Position numbers and translations under genes: made by a program
Notes under the pieces: generated by a model
What the model was told of the DNA's origin: nothing
The model's database searches: none
Seen by the model: the letters and a program-made list of their open reading frames with translations, nothing else
DNA from: Halichoerus grypus
Lineage: Eukaryota; Chordata; Mammalia; Carnivora; Phocidae
Length of the DNA stretch: 64,000 bases
NCBI RefSeq assembly: GCF_964656455.1
Contig: NC_135719.1
Span: forward strand, 77,223,562 to 77,287,561
Direction: 5' to 3'
Part shown: positions 48,140-58,530 of the stretch, piece after piece
Layout: each line of letters opens with the position of its first letter
How positions within the stretch are numbered: position 1 is the first letter of the stretch

Positions 48140-49796
48140 GTAAGTGATTTTTTTTTTTTAATGACCGAAGACTTGCATGCTTCAGTCTGAATTTTTTAAC
48201 TGGGCGGATGGGAGACCCGTGCACAAAGGCAGGTGATGGCCCCAGATGCTTGCTAGCACCTGTTGAGGACGCCTCTTCCAGTTTTTCGACTGCACTGTAA
48301 ATTCCAGGCAGAAGTCTGCCAAAGTACAAGTGTTTCCAGGCTTTCCCTCTTTTCGCTCCTTCGGCGAGAACCTACATCGCTATCGTTAGTTCTAAGCCTG
48401 GAGATGTGGCTCTCAGAGGGGTACACAGCCTTTGGCCTGTAAGAACACCAGTTGGCCACAGGGGCTTGAGAATGATTGGTAGCCACAGCAAAGATTCACT
48501 CCTCTGGCACTGGGCCAGCCTGATAAGTCCTTTGTGGAAACGGTTGTCTCTGCCAAGATTAAATTCGGCCCCTAAATCTGCCTGTGTCCTATTCTCCCTC
48601 TCACTTGTACAATCACAGAGAGGCACCCGTTCTTACACACTCGGATGTGGGCTCCCTGGCACCTCCACTGGCTCGCTCACTTGCTCACCCTCCATGCACA
48701 CGCAGGTGTCATAATTACTTCTGAGCCACGGTGGCACCAGCTTTAATCAAATGTTTATCTTCCCCTTCTTCCCTGTGACACTCCCAAGCTGCCAGGTGCC
48801 ACTCGCAGAGGCAAGTCCAGATGCTGAGAGCGGCACATCTGCGAGGCAGAAGCTGGAGGGGTAACTTGCTGATCAGGCTGCTGGGGTCAGTGCTCAACAG
48901 TCAGCCCATGTTGACTCTGCCCAGGATCCGGCATCCCACGAAGGTGGATGATGGGCAGTATTTAATGCCTGTAGCAGCCCCTGCATCTTACGCTGCTCAG
49001 CAGTTCCTATGTAGACAGAGCCCTGGTCTACAAGTCAGCAACATTCGGGTTCTGGCTCTGATGTGGGCACTCAGTGGCCCCAGGGACATGGGTGCCTCCA
49101 GACTCCCGTTCCCACATAGCTACGATCAGCTACTTTCCTGCGAGTCCCTCTGCAGCGGGCCCCGGCCCTCTCCATTCATGCAGTGTATCTACCCGGGCTC
49201 ATACTCAGCCTTTTCCCATCTTCACATGAGCTATCAAATTACCTACCAAATTACAGACATTTGAGGCTGTGGTTCCTGGATTGAACAGCATACCATGAAG
49301 GTCACTCCAGCTCACAAATCCTTGGAGGTCATGATTTTCTTTCCTAAGTCCCAAAGTAAAGGTTTAACTTTCTGAGATTGAGTAATCATTCTCCACTGAT
49401 TTATAAGAAATCTTTTGGCTCAAGGTCTTGTCCTTGCCGATCTGGTTGTAACCTTTGCTGTTGTGGGAGTTGAAGGGGCTGTACATAACACTGCAGCACA
49501 CTGAATGTGCCCCTCGTTGGTCAGGCACACAAGTGGGTTTCTTCGAAATGAGGCTGAATTGCTCTGACCATCCACTTTCTGCAACAGTCTTTGGAATCTG
49601 TGACACACATTGGCAAAAAGGATGGTGTATGAGGGCTTCATCTAAGGACTTGAAAGAGAGCTGAGCTATCCATTCTGCCAGAGGGTAGAACCTGAGACTG
49701 TAGCCTTATGTTCATGGTGTTCTTACCATGTGCTAAGATCTGGAATGGGGGAGTCATAGAGATCTGTTCAAAAAATATATACTTTTTTACTTGTAG
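48140..49796 (+). other. RYR3: Intron, 1.66 kb
   Basis: Phase 2 intron with no recognised interspersed repeat. The open frames at 48406-48714 and 48821-49264 (147 codons) are not in RYR3 phase context and show no family signature. Acceptor tttttacttgtag. Confidence 0.85.
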
Positions 49797-49956
49797 CTAT
49801 ATGATGTCCAATGGCTACAAGCCAGCCCCTTTGGATCTGTCTGATGTGAAGCTGTTCCCTCCTCAAGAAATTTTAGTGGATAAGCTTGCGGAAAATGCAC
49901 ATAACGTTTGGGCCAAAGACAGAATAAAACAAGGATGGACCTATGGCATCCAACAG
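49797..49956 (+). CDS. RYR3: RYR3 exon: RyR repeat R2 first half, local residues 533-586
   Basis: 160 nt, phase 2 start (c completes Asn), phase 0 end (caa cag|gtgagg). Encodes [40 protein letters not shown] and [22 protein letters not shown] plus [19 protein letters not shown] define the second RyR repeat. The frame stays open for another 208 codons into the intron, but the donor, family alignment and the exon at 51544 all show that normal splicing occurs here. Confidence 0.96.
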
Positions 49957-51543
49957 GTGAGGAGTGCTGGGTCAAGCCTGCTGCAAAAGCTAGGAGATGT
50001 GGTCATCCATCAAAATGCCATTTTGCTTTGGTGGGTATTAGATTGGAAGATGGAAGCTGCCCTTGCACTCTATCCCTCGTGCCTCAGCACACTCGTTATT
50101 TATAGAATCAGGGGACTGGATGGAATTTGTAATGGTCACATTGACATTAACTCTAGGCATAATTCCAATTTTGCAGAAATGGATAGGCTTACCTTTCCCT
50201 TGTTAGTCTGGTTCACTTACGATCGTGTTCCCTTGTATGTGCCCACTGGCTGCATCTTCCCTCATTCCCTGTCTTGCTGTTTGCCTCCTGGAGACCTGAG
50301 CTTTCATGCCACTCTGCAAGGCCAGGGTAAGCCTTCCACAAATCAGCATTATAGGTCAGCAGTGTTTCTGGGACGGTCCCAGGTATCTACCGCTGAAGGT
50401 GGAAAGGAGGGGAAGGAGAGGGGCAAACCAGCCCACCAAGAAGCCTGTGCCCCTTACTTTAGCCCATTGGGCCAGGACTCCTGGGCAGACTTCTTGGCTT
50501 ACACAGCAGACAGCCCAAGAACCAGGGACCAGCATAGAATTAGGTGGAGTTTAGAGCCAAACCATCTCTCCTTAAAGTAATCCCTCATCTCTTTAAGTAC
50601 CCGGATTGCTATCAGGGAAGTTCAGGGGTAGTTGTGTGTACACATGTTTGTTCATGCCTGAGCCTCTAGCTCTGCACATGTCTGGAAACCAAGAAGACCA
50701 CAACTATGGAAATCATGGTGGAGAGGGGGAAAGGGAGCTCAAAACAGCGTGTCGGGCATGTTCGTTTATAGTGACTTATGACTGCAATCATTGCTATTGT
50801 CGTCTTAGTCCTCCCTAAGGAAATGAGGAGGACTCTAATACAAATGTGTGCCTACTACAATGAAATGGACCCCCCATGGCTCTGCCACCTTTTCTGATGT
50901 TTCTCTGTGAACACAGGTGTTTCTCTACGTTGTTTCTCTGTGGAGCGACTGTTGTGAGGAGACTCTAACAGTTTAAATCATGGCATGGTCTTCCACAGGG
51001 GAATAGTTACATAAATCCCCATCCGCCTTGCCTTGGGAATAGAGGTTTCTAACCAATTTCATGACACTTCACTTTATTCACAGGCTGGCATTATTAAAAT
51101 GTGCTTTTTAGGGGCGCCTGGGTGGCTCAGTCGTTAAGCGCCTGCCTTCGGCTCAGGTCATGATCCCGGGGTCCTGGGATCGAGCCCTGCATCGGGCTCC
51201 CTGCTCAGCGGGAGGTCTGCTTCTCCCTCTCCCACTCCCCCTGCTTGTGTTCCCTCTCTCACTGTGTCTCTCTCTGTCAAATAAATAAATAAAATCTTTA
51301 AAAAAAAATGTGCTTTTTAATGCTAGCTTTGAACATTAGCAAAACCTTTCCATTTATATTCATTTAATCCTGAAGCGAAGTAGTAAATGAGTATATTGCT
51401 AAATATCAAGGCACTGGGGGAAGAAGAGCTGGTAGGCTGAAACGAGGAAGCCAGGTTTGTGGCTGGTACTATGTAAGTGGGACAAGCTCTTGGTAAAGAT
51501 GAAATGTATTTTCTTAGAACCTCTTTTTTCTGGCTTCACACAG
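49957..51543 (+). other. RYR3: Intron, 1.59 kb, open in the coding frame for 624 nt
   Basis: Phase 0 intron containing the CanSINE at 51111-51304. Its first 624 nt lack a stop in the RYR3 frame (stop after codon ending 50577). The predicted residues match no domain I know. Acceptor cttcacacag. Confidence 0.85.
51111..51304 (+). mobile_element. CanSINE (SINEC), sense, 15-bp perfect TSD
   Basis: Head gggcgcctgggtggctcagt, tail aaataaataaataaaatctt. Perfect flanks aaaatgtgcttttta at 51096-51110 and 51305-51319. Confidence 0.97.
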
Positions 51544-51691
51544 GATTTGAAGAACAAAAGAAATCCCCGGCTGGTGCCATATGTATTACTGGATGAGCGT
51601 ACCAAGAAGTCCAATAGGGACAGCCTTCGTGAAGCTGTTCGCACATTTGTTGGTTACGGCTATAACATTGAGCCATCGGACCAAGAACTGG
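51544..51691 (+). CDS. RYR3: RYR3 exon: RyR repeat R2 second half, local residues 587-635
   Basis: 148 nt, phase 0 start, phase 1 end (ctg g|gtaatg). Encodes [40 protein letters not shown] and NIEPSDQEL. The [31 protein letters not shown] block is typical of R2 in all RyRs. Confidence 0.97.
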
Positions 51692-52549
51692 GTAATGAGT
51701 TGAGATTGTTCATTCTGGTCCCGGTTGACTAAACCGGTCCTCTTCTGCAGAAATGTGACTTCGAATAAGTCTAACATGTACTATTAGAAATGATATTCGT
51801 ACCGAAGAGCACTAAACTAAATGGCGTATTTTAACAAGTGAGGGGAGGAGGGAGGAGAACCATGTTTAAACTCTGTGATGAGTTTCTATGGTGAGCACTT
51901 CTGTGACCCAATCCTGTGGGGAATAAGTGATCCTACAGCTTAGCTGATCTTTTTGGGATATTTGGTCACAAAACCTTTATTTCTCTTATTTACCAAACAC
52001 GTGAATACCAGCTTACTTTGGGGCCAGGCTGTCTCATCTCTAAATTGAATTCTAGCACTGATTAAAATCACCAGCCCATAATTGATGAACATGTCATGTC
52101 ATCCCATACCTAAGGAGTACTATAGGCAAATTAGGGTGTATTACAAGCGATTAAGAGGATAGATTTGGCGTAAGACAAATCTGGGTTCAAATCCTTACTC
52201 TCTGCTCAGCTTATGGGCTCTGTGATCTTGAAAAGTAAACCTTTCTGAGCCTCAATTTTTTCATCTGTAAAGTGAAGACAGTATTACCGACCTCATAGGA
52301 TTGTTGCTATGTATAGTTTCTAAAGGATCTACCACAAAGTAATCACTCAGTGAGTGTTAGCTTATATTCTGATTATGATATGATGATAATGGTGATTATT
52401 CTATTAGGAACAAAAGGCCATGTTGGGTAGTGGTAGGTCTGTCAGTCTTTGTTGTTGTGAAATTCTTTTGAGGAATGCTACCTAATTATTAAAGGCCTGT
52501 GTTCTCTCTTTACCTCCTGCACCCTCTGCTCCTCTCCTTCTCACAATAG
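51692..52549 (+). other. RYR3: Intron, 858 nt
   Basis: Phase 1 intron with a sense MIR relic (about 52150-52390). Acceptor tctcacaatag. Confidence 0.88.
52150..52390 (+). repeat. MIR relic
   Basis: aatctgggttcaaatcctta, tctgtgatcttgaaaagtaa, gagcctcaattttttcatct and gtgagtgttagcttatattc follow the sense MIR consensus from head to tail. Nearly full length. Confidence 0.85.
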
Positions 52550-52755
52550 CTGACCCAGCTGTGGAGAAAGTCAGCATAGACAAGATTCGATTTTTCCGGG
52601 TAGAGCGGTCTTATGCAGTGAGATCTGGAAAGTGGTATTTTGAGTTTGAGGTGGTGACCGGAGGAGACATGCGCGTTGGCTGGGCCAGGCCGGGCTGTCG
52701 GCCTGACATTGAGCTGGGCGCTGATGACCAAGCCTTTGTGTTCGAAGGCAGCAGG
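52550..52755 (+). CDS. RYR3: RYR3 exon: SPRY2 first part, local residues 636-704
   Basis: 206 nt, phase 1 start (ct completes Ala), phase 0 end (agc agg|gtgagt). Encodes [60 protein letters not shown] and [15 protein letters not shown] and MRVGW are the SPRY core strands, equivalent to KWYFE/LRVGW in SPRY1. Residues before [10 protein letters not shown] link R2 to SPRY2. Confidence 0.97.
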
Positions 52756-53337
52756 GTGAGTCTGGATAGTGTCTGCATGTCCCCAGTCCAAGTTTCTCTG
52801 CTCCAAACATTTCCCTGGAAATTGGAAGTACTGAGTGTCTGGATCTCTGGCTTCAAAGTGAGTCACCCCCACCACTGGCTAATTTAGATCATCAAGTGAT
52901 CATGACCTAGCTATGGTCACTTTGCTGTTTGCTCTGATAAAGGAGAGGACTGTGTGCCCACATCCTTTCTGTAACCTCCATATCTGCCCTTGTACTTGAG
53001 CCCATTGCCTCCATTCCAGAGGAGGGTCACAGAACACACTGCAGCTAGTATGTGCGGAAATCTTACCACTTTGTCCCAGAGCGAGTTCTGCTTGCTGTCA
53101 TGGCCGGCTAGGTATTGGGAGACTCCAACTACCTTTTCTGATGAGCCTATGTAACTCGGTTTCATTTGTGAGCTAGGTCATTCCTCCATGTGAGTTGTCC
53201 CTGGTAGAGGGATGAGTACCTTGTAGAAACCAGGTAGCACTACCAGTTAGGAGAAATTGCTTGTGGAGTCATTTCTTCAGCTGGGTGGGGGTTTTTAGGA
53301 CCTCCAGTCCTCTAAGCCCTGGGGTCTTGTTTCCTAG
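52756..53337 (+). other. RYR3: Intron, 582 nt
   Basis: Phase 0 intron, gtgagt ... tgtttcctag. No repeat recognised. Confidence 0.88.
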
Positions 53338-53512
53338 GGCCAGCGGTGGCATCAGGGCAGCGGGTATTTTGGACGTACATGGCAGCCAGGGGATGTGGTT
53401 GGCTGTATGATTAACCTGGATGATGCTTCGATGATCTTCACACTGAATGGGGAGCTGCTGATCACCAACAAGGGCTCTGAACTCGCCTTCGCTGATTACG
53501 AGATTGAGAATG
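53338..53512 (+). CDS. RYR3: RYR3 exon: SPRY2 middle, local residues 705-762
   Basis: 175 nt, phase 0 start, phase 1 end (aat g|gtaaat). Encodes [40 protein letters not shown] and [28 protein letters not shown](N/D)----I-FTLNGE is the hallmark SPRY2 strand pair of RyRs. Confidence 0.97.
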
Positions 53513-54094
53513 GTAAATCTACCACCTTCCCCCACCCCCATTCCAGCTCTGTGAATTGAGGGAAAATCCAGGGAGAGCTGGGTGAGCTCATCTGCCTCCT
53601 TGAAACTCTGGTGGTGTACTATCATTTTTGAAGAGTCAAGACAAACAATGGTGATAGTTGGTATTACAACATAAATATAAGTTCTGAACTTCTAGATAGA
53701 TTAAGACGCTCTCCTCGGGTTCCCTACCCTCTGCGCCTTGGCCTGTTAAGGTTTCCCAGTATTACAAAGGAAATGCTAATTGCATATGGACTTAGGCCCT
53801 GGGAGAATAGAAAAGTCAGTGTCAGTCTGCATGTTTGTGTAATTGAACTTTATGCTTTGATGAGAACCATTGAGACATAAAAGTTCGACTTAGCTGTTCC
53901 CTTGAATGAAATATAATTTGTTTTGGAATTCAGACATGCTGCGACACCCAAGCACAGTCGCACTCATTGATGGCCCTGAACAGACGGCAGCCAGGCCAGC
54001 GCCTCCAGCTACACAGAGCAGCCGTGAGCGTTTCTCATTTCCTGTCCGCATAACCACGTTATGTACAAACGTGGTGGGCCGCGTATAGGAGAAG

Positions 54095-54260
54095 GAGCAC
54101 TGCACTGTGAGTCAGCTGACTTGCTCCTGACAGGCTGTGTGGCTCCTAGAGAGTCTTGGCTTGACCTCTCTGGGCTTCACTTCCTTCCTCTATACCAGAA
54201 AATTAGAGGATGGACCATATAAGTTCCGACATCCTTCTCAGATAGAAAGTTCCAGGGAGA
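54095..54260 (+). repeat. MIR relic
   Basis: gactgacaggctgtgtggct-type core followed by cttgacctctctgggcttca and a ttagaggatggaccatataa tail. A second similar stretch follows at about 54330-54500 with weaker support. Confidence 0.55.
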
Positions 54261-55213
54261 TGACTTAATACCCACTGTATGTATGCCCCTATGCTTGATG
54301 CTGGCCCTCTCTCTTCTTCATTATAGACGAGGACGAGGCGGAGTAGTTGAGAAGGCAAGAGGCCACTCTGGGTCAGGTGACCTGGGCTCTCCCCCTGCCT
54401 CTACCCCTCTCCACCTGTGACATCTTGGGTTGACTTTGTTTAACCTCGTCTCCCCCCTCTGTAAAGGATTAGGGCTCCTGTTAGCTCTAAATTTCTGAAA
54501 CTCTACAAAAAGAAACCATTTTCACCTAGCAAGCTAAAAAAGATAAAACTACCTAAGCAAGAACAGCAGAAATATGTGTAACTGTATGTATAATAGCATA
54601 AATATCCTTTATTGGCAGAATTTTTAACTTTATAAATCCTTTTCATGCTTTTTAGGGACACCTATTATCTGTACCTAACTGTACTCTAAGAGAACTTTTA
54701 AGGTTTTTCTACAAGCCACATATTTGGGGAAATAGAAAGGTTGCAAGTCAATGTCTTTTCCTAGAAAGACAAGACAACTGAAGCCAGATGGGGTCATATT
54801 TTCATGCCTTCTGCAAAGAATCCTGGTCTCGGACACATGTGGGAAAGACATTACCAGCAGAAAGAATGACTTCTGTGCCACTCAGAGGCACAGCAATTGA
54901 AATGTGTAGGATAGGAGGGCAGGATAGAAGAGCCCCCTTCTGACACTGTGCTTGGGAAACCACTATCTGCCAAGTACCCACCACACACAGTGCTCTCATC
55001 TTGAGGCCAGAAGGAAGAACTAGAAGACTCAGGCTCATCCCCAAGGAAAGTAGCTCCCTAAGGAAAAAGAGTCCAAGGACCAGGGACCTTCTCCTGGCTC
55101 TACTGTGTACGAACCAAGGGAGGTTACTTACCTACAAGGCTTTGGCCCCACATAAGGAAGAGCTAAGAATCTTGTCTGTTGTGCAGAATTATGAGAACTC
55201 TGTAAAGTCTAAA

Positions 55214-55333
55214 GCCTTGCTCCTCAAAGTGTAGCCCATGTGTGAGAAATGCAGGATCTCAGGCCCCCATGCCAAACTGCTGACAACATACTCCAATGGT
55301 TTGCACATTAAAGCGTGAGAAACAGTGGTCCAA
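55214..55333 (+). mobile_element. MER5-like hAT DNA transposon relic
   Basis: ttgctcctcaaagtgtagcc at left, gcaggatctcaggcccccat inside and a tgagaaacagtgg right end, resembling MER5-type elements including an imperfect inverted end. Confidence 0.65.
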
Positions 55334-55860
55334 AGTATATATAAATGCAAGCCATAGCAATGCGAAGGGGCTCATTTTCTTGTTGTAAAAATAAATAACA
55401 CACAAATATGAAAAGAGAACTCATAACACAATGTAGTATGTTAGAAATGGCAAATGAGGAATACAGAAAGGAAATTCTAGAAATACAGGCTTGGAACTAA
55501 ATGTGAAATGAAGAATCTGAGAAGTCCACCCCTAAGAAGCAGAGTATTCCCTTCTGGGGGTATAACTACAGTTAGAATAATAGTGTATGAGTAGTGTGAG
55601 TAATAGTGTGGAATCGGGAAAAGGCAGGAAAGGGTGCAGGAGTCTGGAAGATTTATGCATGGAATTTATGGAAGACAAAGCTGTGAAGATAGAGAAGGTG
55701 TAGGTGACAGCCTCTAATACCAAGACTCAGTCTTTTCATTCAAGAAATTTGTGTTGTCTAACCTGGCCAAGCGCCCTTGGACTTGACTCAGATGTGGGAG
55801 CTGTTGTAGGGTTTGAGCAGAATACTATAAAGAAGAGGGATGTTTTACAGTAACTCTGCT

Positions 55861-55888
55861 TTTCATTACAATCTGTGTTGTAATGAAA
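55861..55888. other. Perfect 11-bp inverted repeat
   Basis: tttcattacaa, 6-nt spacer tctgtg, ttgtaatgaaa. Could be a DNA-transposon remnant. No RNA-gene context. Confidence 0.55.
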
Positions 55889-56649
55889 GAAATGCCTCCT
55901 AGACCTTTTGTGTATGGGGACATGATCTGACCTTCAGAATAGCAAAGTCTATTATTAGTGAGCTGTTTTATAATAGAATTGTACCATATTGTGTTAACAT
56001 ATTATGCTGTAATGTTGTACTGCAATTTAATAATACAAAGACAAGATAACTAGAAGGCTCTTTCTGTTTGTGATGGCTCAGGAGTCTGCAGAAGGACAGT
56101 TAAAAGGAAGTCAGCATGCCATTCTTTGATAACAATAACCCAGAGGCCTGGAATAGCCCTCTAGCCACTCTCTGCTCTCTGCATAAGGTGGAAAGTGGCA
56201 GCAATTCTTGCCTTGAGCTGTTATGAAAAGCAGCTGTTGAAAATAAAGCATTTTGTGCACAGTAGCCCCCATAAAGCAGAATCCCGTCTAGGCTTATGTT
56301 CTGGTTGCCAGTAACCCAGCCTGGATTCAGGCCATTCCCCCAGTGGAAGTGGTGCTGGTGGGAAGTTTCTAGTCCTTTGGGGGAAGGGGTGGGGACAGGC
56401 ATTCCAAAGCATGACTGTTTTCCCCTGGGTTATTTCTAAATTGTTATCTCCATCCTCTTCAGCATCATAGTTGATACATGCTTATCTGCCTCATTAGGAG
56501 TGTCCTAATCATTGTTCCCTACTCGAATCCCCGGCCTGGACCATCACAGTTCTCTGTGTTGTCACCTCATAGCATCTGGAAGCTCAGAAGCTTCCCTGGT
56601 GAAACTTTTGCTATTAGTCTTCTTTTTTATTTAAGGAAAGGAAGATACA

Positions 56650-56824
56650 TGAGGTGCCTGGGCGGCTCAGTTGGTTAAGCGACTGCCTTTGGCTCAGGTC
56701 ATGATCCTGGAGTCCTGGGATCGAGCCCCCCATCGGGCTCCCTGCTCAGCAGGGAGTCTGCCTCTCCCTCTGATGTGCTCTCTCTCTCTCTCTCTCTCTC
56801 AAATAAATAAATAAAATATAAAAA
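56650..56824 (+). mobile_element. CanSINE (SINEC), sense, 17-bp perfect TSD
   Basis: gaggtgcctgggcggctcag head, CT-rich region, AAATAAATAAATAAAATATA tail. The flanking aaggaaaggaagataca is identical at 56633-56649 and 56825-56841. Confidence 0.97.
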
Positions 56825-56859
56825 AAGGAAAGGAAGATACAATTCTGAACGTCCTGTTA

Positions 56860-57260
56860 GGCGGAGCGCGGCTTTCCTGCAGTCTCCCGGGCCGCCTCCC
56901 TGCCGGGCGCTCCCCGCTCCCCAGGGAGACAAAATGCTCCGCTGCAGCTTTGCTTTCTGCAGGGGGGGCCTCCGGGCTGTTCCTCCCAGGGGCTCGTCAG
57001 GGCTCTGCAGATCCCCCAGCTCTGCTGGCAGCTCTTCCGTAGGTGGCACATGAAACGTACCTGCAGGAGGTGTCCCTGCCATCTGCAAGCAAACCACACG
57101 GGTCCCGAGGGTCCCCCGCCATTCTCACTCCAGGTGGGTGCTAAGGTGCCCAAAGCAGCTAGAGCCAGGCAGCGCAGCCCCTCATTTCAGGTGCTGGCTA
57201 CAAGGCTCCTGACGACCTCCGTCCTGCCCCTGAACTCCATCTTCCTGAGGCCTAGCGAGA
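56860..57260. other. GC-rich intronic block with several CpGs
   Basis: From about 56862 (ggcggagcgcggctttcctg) the composition rises sharply and CpG dinucleotides recur, including in gccgggcgctccccgctccc near 56902. No exon, repeat family or promoter element was identified. It may be a small CpG island or an old repeat. Confidence 0.35.
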
Positions 57261-57713
57261 AATGAAAATGAATGGGGAGAGCACGTGCTACTGGAGGGAG
57301 ACTCTCAGCAACGCCCGGGCAATGGCCTGGGCGCTCCTCTAACCACCGCTCTCCAAGATCTCAGTTGTTCCTTTACCGGTAGTGAGCTGCTCTCATGTCT
57401 TTCCGCAGCTTGAAATGGATTCACAAAGGGTCCCTGGTTTAGATTTTCTAGGGAACAAGGTTTTTTTGTTTTTTTTTTTCCGAGCTCCTGAATTAGAAGA
57501 AGATGGCCCCCCTGGCTCTCCCTCTTCCTAATCATAGAACTAGTCAAGGGGCCTTGTGAGACAAAATTTAGCAGAACCTGGAGTCCACTGCAGAATTTAA
57601 ATGCCTGTGTTCTTGCCGTTCCTCTCCTGGAAAGAGAACTCTGTGCACATCGTGGTTCAAGATAATGCCATTTGCAAATTTTCTCCAGAAACCTCTTCAA
57701 AAATGTCAGTGTA

Positions 57714-57930
57714 CTGGGCCGCCTAGGTGGTGCAGTCAGTTGAGCGTCTGACTCTTGGTTTTGGCTCAGGTTGTGATCTCAGTATCGTGGGATCGAGCCC
57801 CGCATCAAGCTCCATGCTGAGCATGGAGTCTGCTTGGGATTCTCTCTCTTTCTCCCTCTGCCCCTCCTGCTCCTTCTCTATCTCTCTCTCTCTCTTTCTC
57901 TCTCTCAAATAAATAAATGGATCTTTAAAA
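57714..57930 (+). mobile_element. CanSINE (older copy), sense
   Basis: gccgcctaggtggtgcagtc, gtctgactcttggttttggc, a long CT-rich run and an AAATAAATAAATGGATCTTT tail. Flanks aatgtcagtgta / aacgtcagcata are an imperfect duplication. Confidence 0.9.
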
Positions 57931-58349
57931 ATAACGTCAGCATATGGCACCTATTAAGCTGCATATAGGGAGGGGTATTTCTTTTCCCCTTTGGTTTTCT
58001 GTCCTCTTTTCCAGTTTCATTTGAAGCTAAGGGTTAACTGAGTTGTGTGCAAAGTGCAAACCCTTGTTTATGAGAGTCATTGCTCACTCTGATGCCATGT
58101 GGCCTTACCAAGTGCTCTTTTTATCCAGATTTACTCCAGGAAGCTATGTGGCCACTTGAGAAGTAGCCCTTTTCATCTAAGGGGCCGACAGTGCTTTGTG
58201 GTTGTGGGTCTCCAGCTGCTTTATCTGGAGGCAAACTGGTCAATGACATAACACTTAGGGAAAGTGAAGAAAAGGTCACAAAGCAAGTCATTGTAGGTAA
58301 GAATTAGAAAGCAGGCATCCTGGACTTAGTCCCCATTGCTTGCTCTGAC

Positions 58350-58530
58350 TGCTTCTCTGGCAGCCTTTTTCACATGCTGGCTCTACGTGTTTACCAGGTG
58401 ACGGACCTTGAGCAAGTTATCCAGCTTGCTAAGCCTCAGTTTCCTATTCTGTAAAATGGGCATAATCATGAGCTAAACCTACAGAGCACTAAGCCCAGTG
58501 CCCAACGCCTAGAAAGTACTTGATAAATGT
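58350..58530 (+). repeat. MIR relic
   Basis: gaccttgagcaagttatcca, gcctcagtttcctattctgt, aaaatgggcataatcatgag and acttgataaatgttagctgt are near-consensus MIR words in sense order. Confidence 0.88.

Noticed and set aside
48821..49264. 147-codon sense open frame inside an intron
   Set aside because: Not in a splice-consistent position with neighbouring RYR3 exons and no family signature; probably chance.
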